This document shows positions 44,040 to 46,432 of a stretch of 46,432 nucleotides of DNA, one piece after another. This DNA comes from an uncultured Lachnospiraceae bacterium (lineage in GTDB: Bacteria; Bacillota; Clostridia; Lachnospirales; Lachnospiraceae), in the NCBI GenBank assembly GCA_947626395.1, contig CANQRU010000030.1, positions 1 to 46,432 of the forward strand, read 5' to 3'. The notes under the pieces are model-generated. The model did no database searches and was not told where the DNA came from. It was given only the letters and a program-made list of their open reading frames with translations. Position 1 is the first letter of the stretch. The number at the start of each line of letters is the position of its first letter. The translations under genes were made by a program, and so were the position numbers.

Positions 44040-45911
44040 TTACGTTAGTATGTTTTCCTCTACCGATGTTTTGCAGTTTCCTTCGGAAAAACAGCCATTT
44101 CCTTTTAGATTCGATTCCGCGATCTCCCGGTTCACCCGCTCCCGAAGGCGCAGAAGATACCCGGCGTCGTGTGGATACCGGGTAAATGTGAGCGGTTCGT
44201 CCAGTCCGTCTTCCATGAGGGAGATCACATGCTCCCGGCTGGTCAGCCGCTCTAAGAGACTGAGCGCCCGCAGGTCGCAAAGGGCCTCATAAAAGACCGC
44301 CATATGAAGGGATTCCAGCGGTTCGCCGTCCGGCGCGGGATAGACCAGGAAGGAATCGCCGGACGGGAACGCATTGTCCGCGTCCGTGACGGCAAATGGG
44401 TCGATATGCCGTCTGGAGAGCCGGGAGTTGTAGAAATTAAAGCCCCACTGCAGGAATCCGGCCGCCTGATATTTATAAAGCTGCAGGCCGATGATCCGGT
44501 TCCTGGCGGAAGGCATGCCGAAGAAGCGGTTGGAGACCTGGTAATTCTGGACGCAGCAGTAGTAGACCCACAGATCGGCGGGACGCCGTCCTGTGAGGAA
44601 CGGTTTCAGCGCGCTGGTGGCGATGATGGGCGTCTCGCAGATGCCGTCGGTAAAACAGCGGTAGTGGCTCATGGCGTCCATGATCGGGAAACCGGCAAGA
44701 AGAGCGGCTGCCTGCGCTTTGGCCGCCTGATACTGAGAAAGGCATGATTCATCCGGCTCGTCGGAGATATGAAAGACCGTGCAGTCCCGGATCCCAAGCC
44801 GCTTAAGCTCATCGGTCAGGGCGGGCAGGAAGGCGCTCAGAAACTGCCGGTAATCTTCGCCGAGAGCGTCATTGTCCCAGCCGAAACGTTTCTTCAGAAC
44901 GCCGTCTTCCGTGACCATGATCTTCGGGCAGTGGGCGGCGCCCCACTGGGTGTAGAGATGCGCCATTTCAAAATATTTAATGCCGCAGTCAAGGCACATG
45001 GCAACCCAGCGTTCCAGTTTGGAGAAATCGAACGAATATACGCCGTCTTTGAATTCAATACCGACTAACTGGATCGTGGTCCGCTCGCCGCCGACATCCG
45101 TATCCAGCGGAGGCGTGAAAATGGGCGTGAGGATCATATTGAGGCCCCGCCGCACGCCCAGACAGATCTGGCGGCGCATGTATTCCCAGTGGGTCTCGGA
45201 GAAGACCGGGATCTTATAATAATCCGCGATGCAGTCTCCGTGGAACCATTCGGTGACGATCAATTGCTGTTTGGGCAGCACCGCGTCGATAACTTCTATC
45301 TGCGTTTTCAAAATAATAGTTTCATTATTTGCGTCAATTATGTTGGTATACAAAGAAGTGGACTGGCAGCACATCTTTTCCATGGATGTCGTGTATTCTG
45401 CTTCTTCTGACAATTCAAAGGAAGAGTCGTGAATATTCAAAAGTCCTGTATCTGCTGAATTCTGATCTGAAATATCCTTAGGATATGCTGCCTTATCTTT
45501 GTCGATATTGATGGTTATCGTGACCGGAAATGTGCCCGCAGGCGTATTCTCGGTCGTCTCGATCCCGATCCAGAAGGCCGTCCATACATTGCAGGGAAGA
45601 GAGCATTTTCCATCTTCAAGCGGAGTCAGAAGATCCGGGTACAGACCCGGCTTGTCGGACAGGATATTCCCGTCCCGCGCATCGTTTACCGGGAGCGTTG
45701 AGGGCATCAGATCCACGCGCCGCAGAGTGATTTGCGCGGCGACAGGGGACGCTGCTGATATCTGTACAGGAACGGAAGCGTCCGGCCGCAGAGCCGCCTG
45801 AAAAGAAAACGTATCGTTTTTCAGCATTGTGAAAGGCGTTGTGCAGGCGGCAGGGGCCTGTTCCGGGAAAATTTTCTCCAGGCTTGAAGCAAGAACGGAT
45901 TGAATGACCAT
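44040..45911 (-). CDS. DUF4091-domain protein (putative glycan-processing)
   Basis: This 623-residue protein has an N-terminal beta-rich region (about 1-170) and a central barrel-like domain (about 230-400) with WEYMRRQICLGVRRGLNMIL and DEPDESCLS. A DUF4091 domain lies near the C-terminus (about 455-560), with GLQLYKYQAAGFLQWGFNFYNS and AVFYEALCDLRALS. DUF4091 proteins are thought to be glycoside-hydrolase-like, and the activity is unknown here. There is no signal peptide. The ATG at 45911 has GGAGG five bases upstream, while an ATG 12 bases earlier has none. It faces the GH51 gene and is richer in G+C than the transporter operon. Confidence 0.8.
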   Translation of the reverse strand: MVIQSVLASSLEKIFPEQAPAACTTPFTMLKNDTFSFQAALRPDASVPVQISAASPVAAQITLRRVDLMPSTLPVNDARDGNILSDKPGLYPDLLTPLEDGKCSLPCNVWTAFWIGIETTENTPAGTFPVTITINIDKDKAAYPKDISDQNSADTGLLNIHDSSFELSEEAEYTTSMEKMCCQSTSLYTNIIDANNETIILKTQIEVIDAVLPKQQLIVTEWFHGDCIADYYKIPVFSETHWEYMRRQICLGVRRGLNMILTPIFTPPLDTDVGGERTTIQLVGIEFKDGVYSFDFSKLERWVAMCLDCGIKYFEMAHLYTQWGAAHCPKIMVTEDGVLKKRFGWDNDALGEDYRQFLSAFLPALTDELKRLGIRDCTVFHISDEPDESCLSQYQAAKAQAAALLAGFPIMDAMSHYRCFTDGICETPIIATSALKPFLTGRRPADLWVYYCCVQNYQVSNRFFGMPSARNRIIGLQLYKYQAAGFLQWGFNFYNSRLSRRHIDPFAVTDADNAFPSGDSFLVYPAPDGEPLESLHMAVFYEALCDLRALSLLERLTSREHVISLMEDGLDEPLTFTRYPHDAGYLLRLRERVNREIAESNLKGNGCFSEGNCKTSVEENILT

Positions 45912-45967
45912 ATTTTCCTCCATGATTTACTGGCCGCTGTAAGCGGCAGGGGGCTGCGGCCGGAAAC

Positions 45968-45997
45968 AAAAAACTCCGGAATCTCTCCCGGAGTTTT
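45968..45997 (-). terminator. Rho-independent terminator of rpmB
   Basis: On the minus strand AAAACTCCGG (complement of 45988-45997) pairs with CCGGAGTTTT (complement of 45970-45979) around an 8-base loop. More T residues follow. Confidence 0.85.
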
Positions 45998-46012
45998 AGG
46001 ATCCTTATTCGA

Positions 46013-46198
46013 TTAGGCTCTCTCGACTAATCCGGAACGCAGGCAGGAAGTACATACGTACATCTTCTTGGTTCCTCCGTTGACCTTCACTCGAACGGAC
46101 TTCACATTGGCTCTCCACATCTTATTGGATCTTCTATGTGAATGGCTTACCGCGTTTCCAAAGTGTACGGCTCTTTCACAGATTGCACATTTTGCCAT
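46013..46198 (-). CDS. rpmB: 50S ribosomal protein L28
   Basis: This 61-residue protein has the L28 pattern MAKCAICERAVHFGNAVSHS, then RRSNKMWRANVK and a C-terminal TSCLRSG. It binds 23S rRNA in the large subunit. Four Cys residues (CAIC and CTSC) suggest the zinc-binding form. GGAGGTG lies just upstream. It is a single-gene unit with a promoter at 46254-46282 and a terminator at 45968-45997. Confidence 0.97.
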   Translation of the reverse strand: MAKCAICERAVHFGNAVSHSHRRSNKMWRANVKSVRVKVNGGTKKMYVCTSCLRSGLVERA

Positions 46199-46253
46199 GA
46201 TCGCACCTCCTTATAACCGATTAAAGCCTGCTTATGGCTCCACAACATATTGT

Positions 46254-46282
46254 ATCTTACCAGATTGCAGGAGAATTTGCAA
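46254..46282 (-). promoter_or_regulatory. rpmB promoter
   Basis: On the minus strand, TTGCAA (46277-46282), 17 bases and TAAGAT (46254-46259) preceded by an extended TGG. The predicted start is near 46247, giving a leader of about 49 bases. To the right, 46283-46432 shows no gene. A plus-strand TATAAT lies at 46419-46424 without a good -35. Confidence 0.6.
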
Positions 46283-46432
46283 GCAAAATTTTCGACGAAT
46301 TGAAAATATTTTGCGGAAAGGCGGTGAAGAAGCGAATCTGGCTATTTTTGTGAATAGTTGGAGTAAAGAAATAGTCAGTTGATAAAAAATAAATGAAAAG
46401 AGTATTGGTTCCTTGAGGTATAATGATTTCGA

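Overview
The window looks like chromosomal DNA of an anaerobic gut Clostridium-type bacterium, most likely a Lachnospiraceae. The reasons are the gene families (a paired NfnA/NfnB-like bifurcating oxidoreductase, a GlpA/GlpB/DUF1667 glycerol-3-phosphate oxidation trio, MetH with its reactivation domain on a separate gene, PyrK/PyrD, YesM/YesN-type two-component control of an LplA/B/C-type transporter), AGGAGG-type ribosome binding sites, and high G+C with a more A+T-rich inserted locus. No tRNA, rRNA, CRISPR array, transposase or phage gene was seen.

Layout. 1-326: structured leader, then hflK, a small membrane protein and hflC, closed by a terminator. 2.9-6.0 kb: sn-glycerol-1-phosphate dehydrogenase (araM) and L-ribulokinase (araB). 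6.2-11.2 kb: an Xre-type membrane regulator, then metF, a MetH reactivation protein and metH. 11.2-14.4 kb, minus strand: MoxR ATPase, DUF58 and DUF4129-like proteins. 14.7-17.0 kb: the NfnA/NfnB-like pair. 17.1-23.7 kb: glycerol-3-phosphate functions, namely a leader with an internal terminator, GlpA-like, GlpB-like, DUF1667, a NagD/AraL-type phosphatase, a LacI-family regulator and a glycerophosphodiesterase. 23.8-26.6 kb: deoB, a GNAT acetyltransferase and an APH(3')-like kinase. 26.7-30.3 kb: pyrF-pyrK-pyrD-pyrE. 30.3-33.7 kb: a 50-residue membrane peptide, a VanZ-like protein, a small coiled-coil/membrane protein and an M29 aminopeptidase. 33.9-45.9 kb: a glycan-use locus (sensor kinase, AraC-type response regulator, binding lipoprotein, two permeases, sulfatase, GH51 arabinofuranosidase, and an opposing DUF4091 protein). 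46.0-46.2 kb: rpmB with its own terminator and promoter.

The most unusual signal is a structured leader/promoter element present twice, in front of the hflK operon (about 115-213) and in front of the sensor kinase (about 33875-33988). The first 52 bases match at 48 positions. All four differences keep the predicted pairing: one compensatory G-C/A-T pair, one loop change, and one U.G to U-A change. Both copies then have an ATGTCC/GGACAT hairpin. In copy 2 this hairpin overlaps the kinase's Shine-Dalgarno sequence, and a mutually exclusive 11-bp stem is possible. I do not recognise the element as a named RNA family.

Other points of note are a probable attenuator before glpA, a decayed 40-base tandem repeat running into the aminopeptidase gene, a Gly/Ala/Ser-rich linker inside MetH, and an APH(3') homologue that keeps its catalytic residues. 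The carbohydrate locus is distinctly A+T-richer than its surroundings. It pairs a formylglycine sulfatase with an arabinofuranosidase, suggesting a sulfated arabinose-containing glycan. Functions are inferred by reading the proteins; no database search was run.
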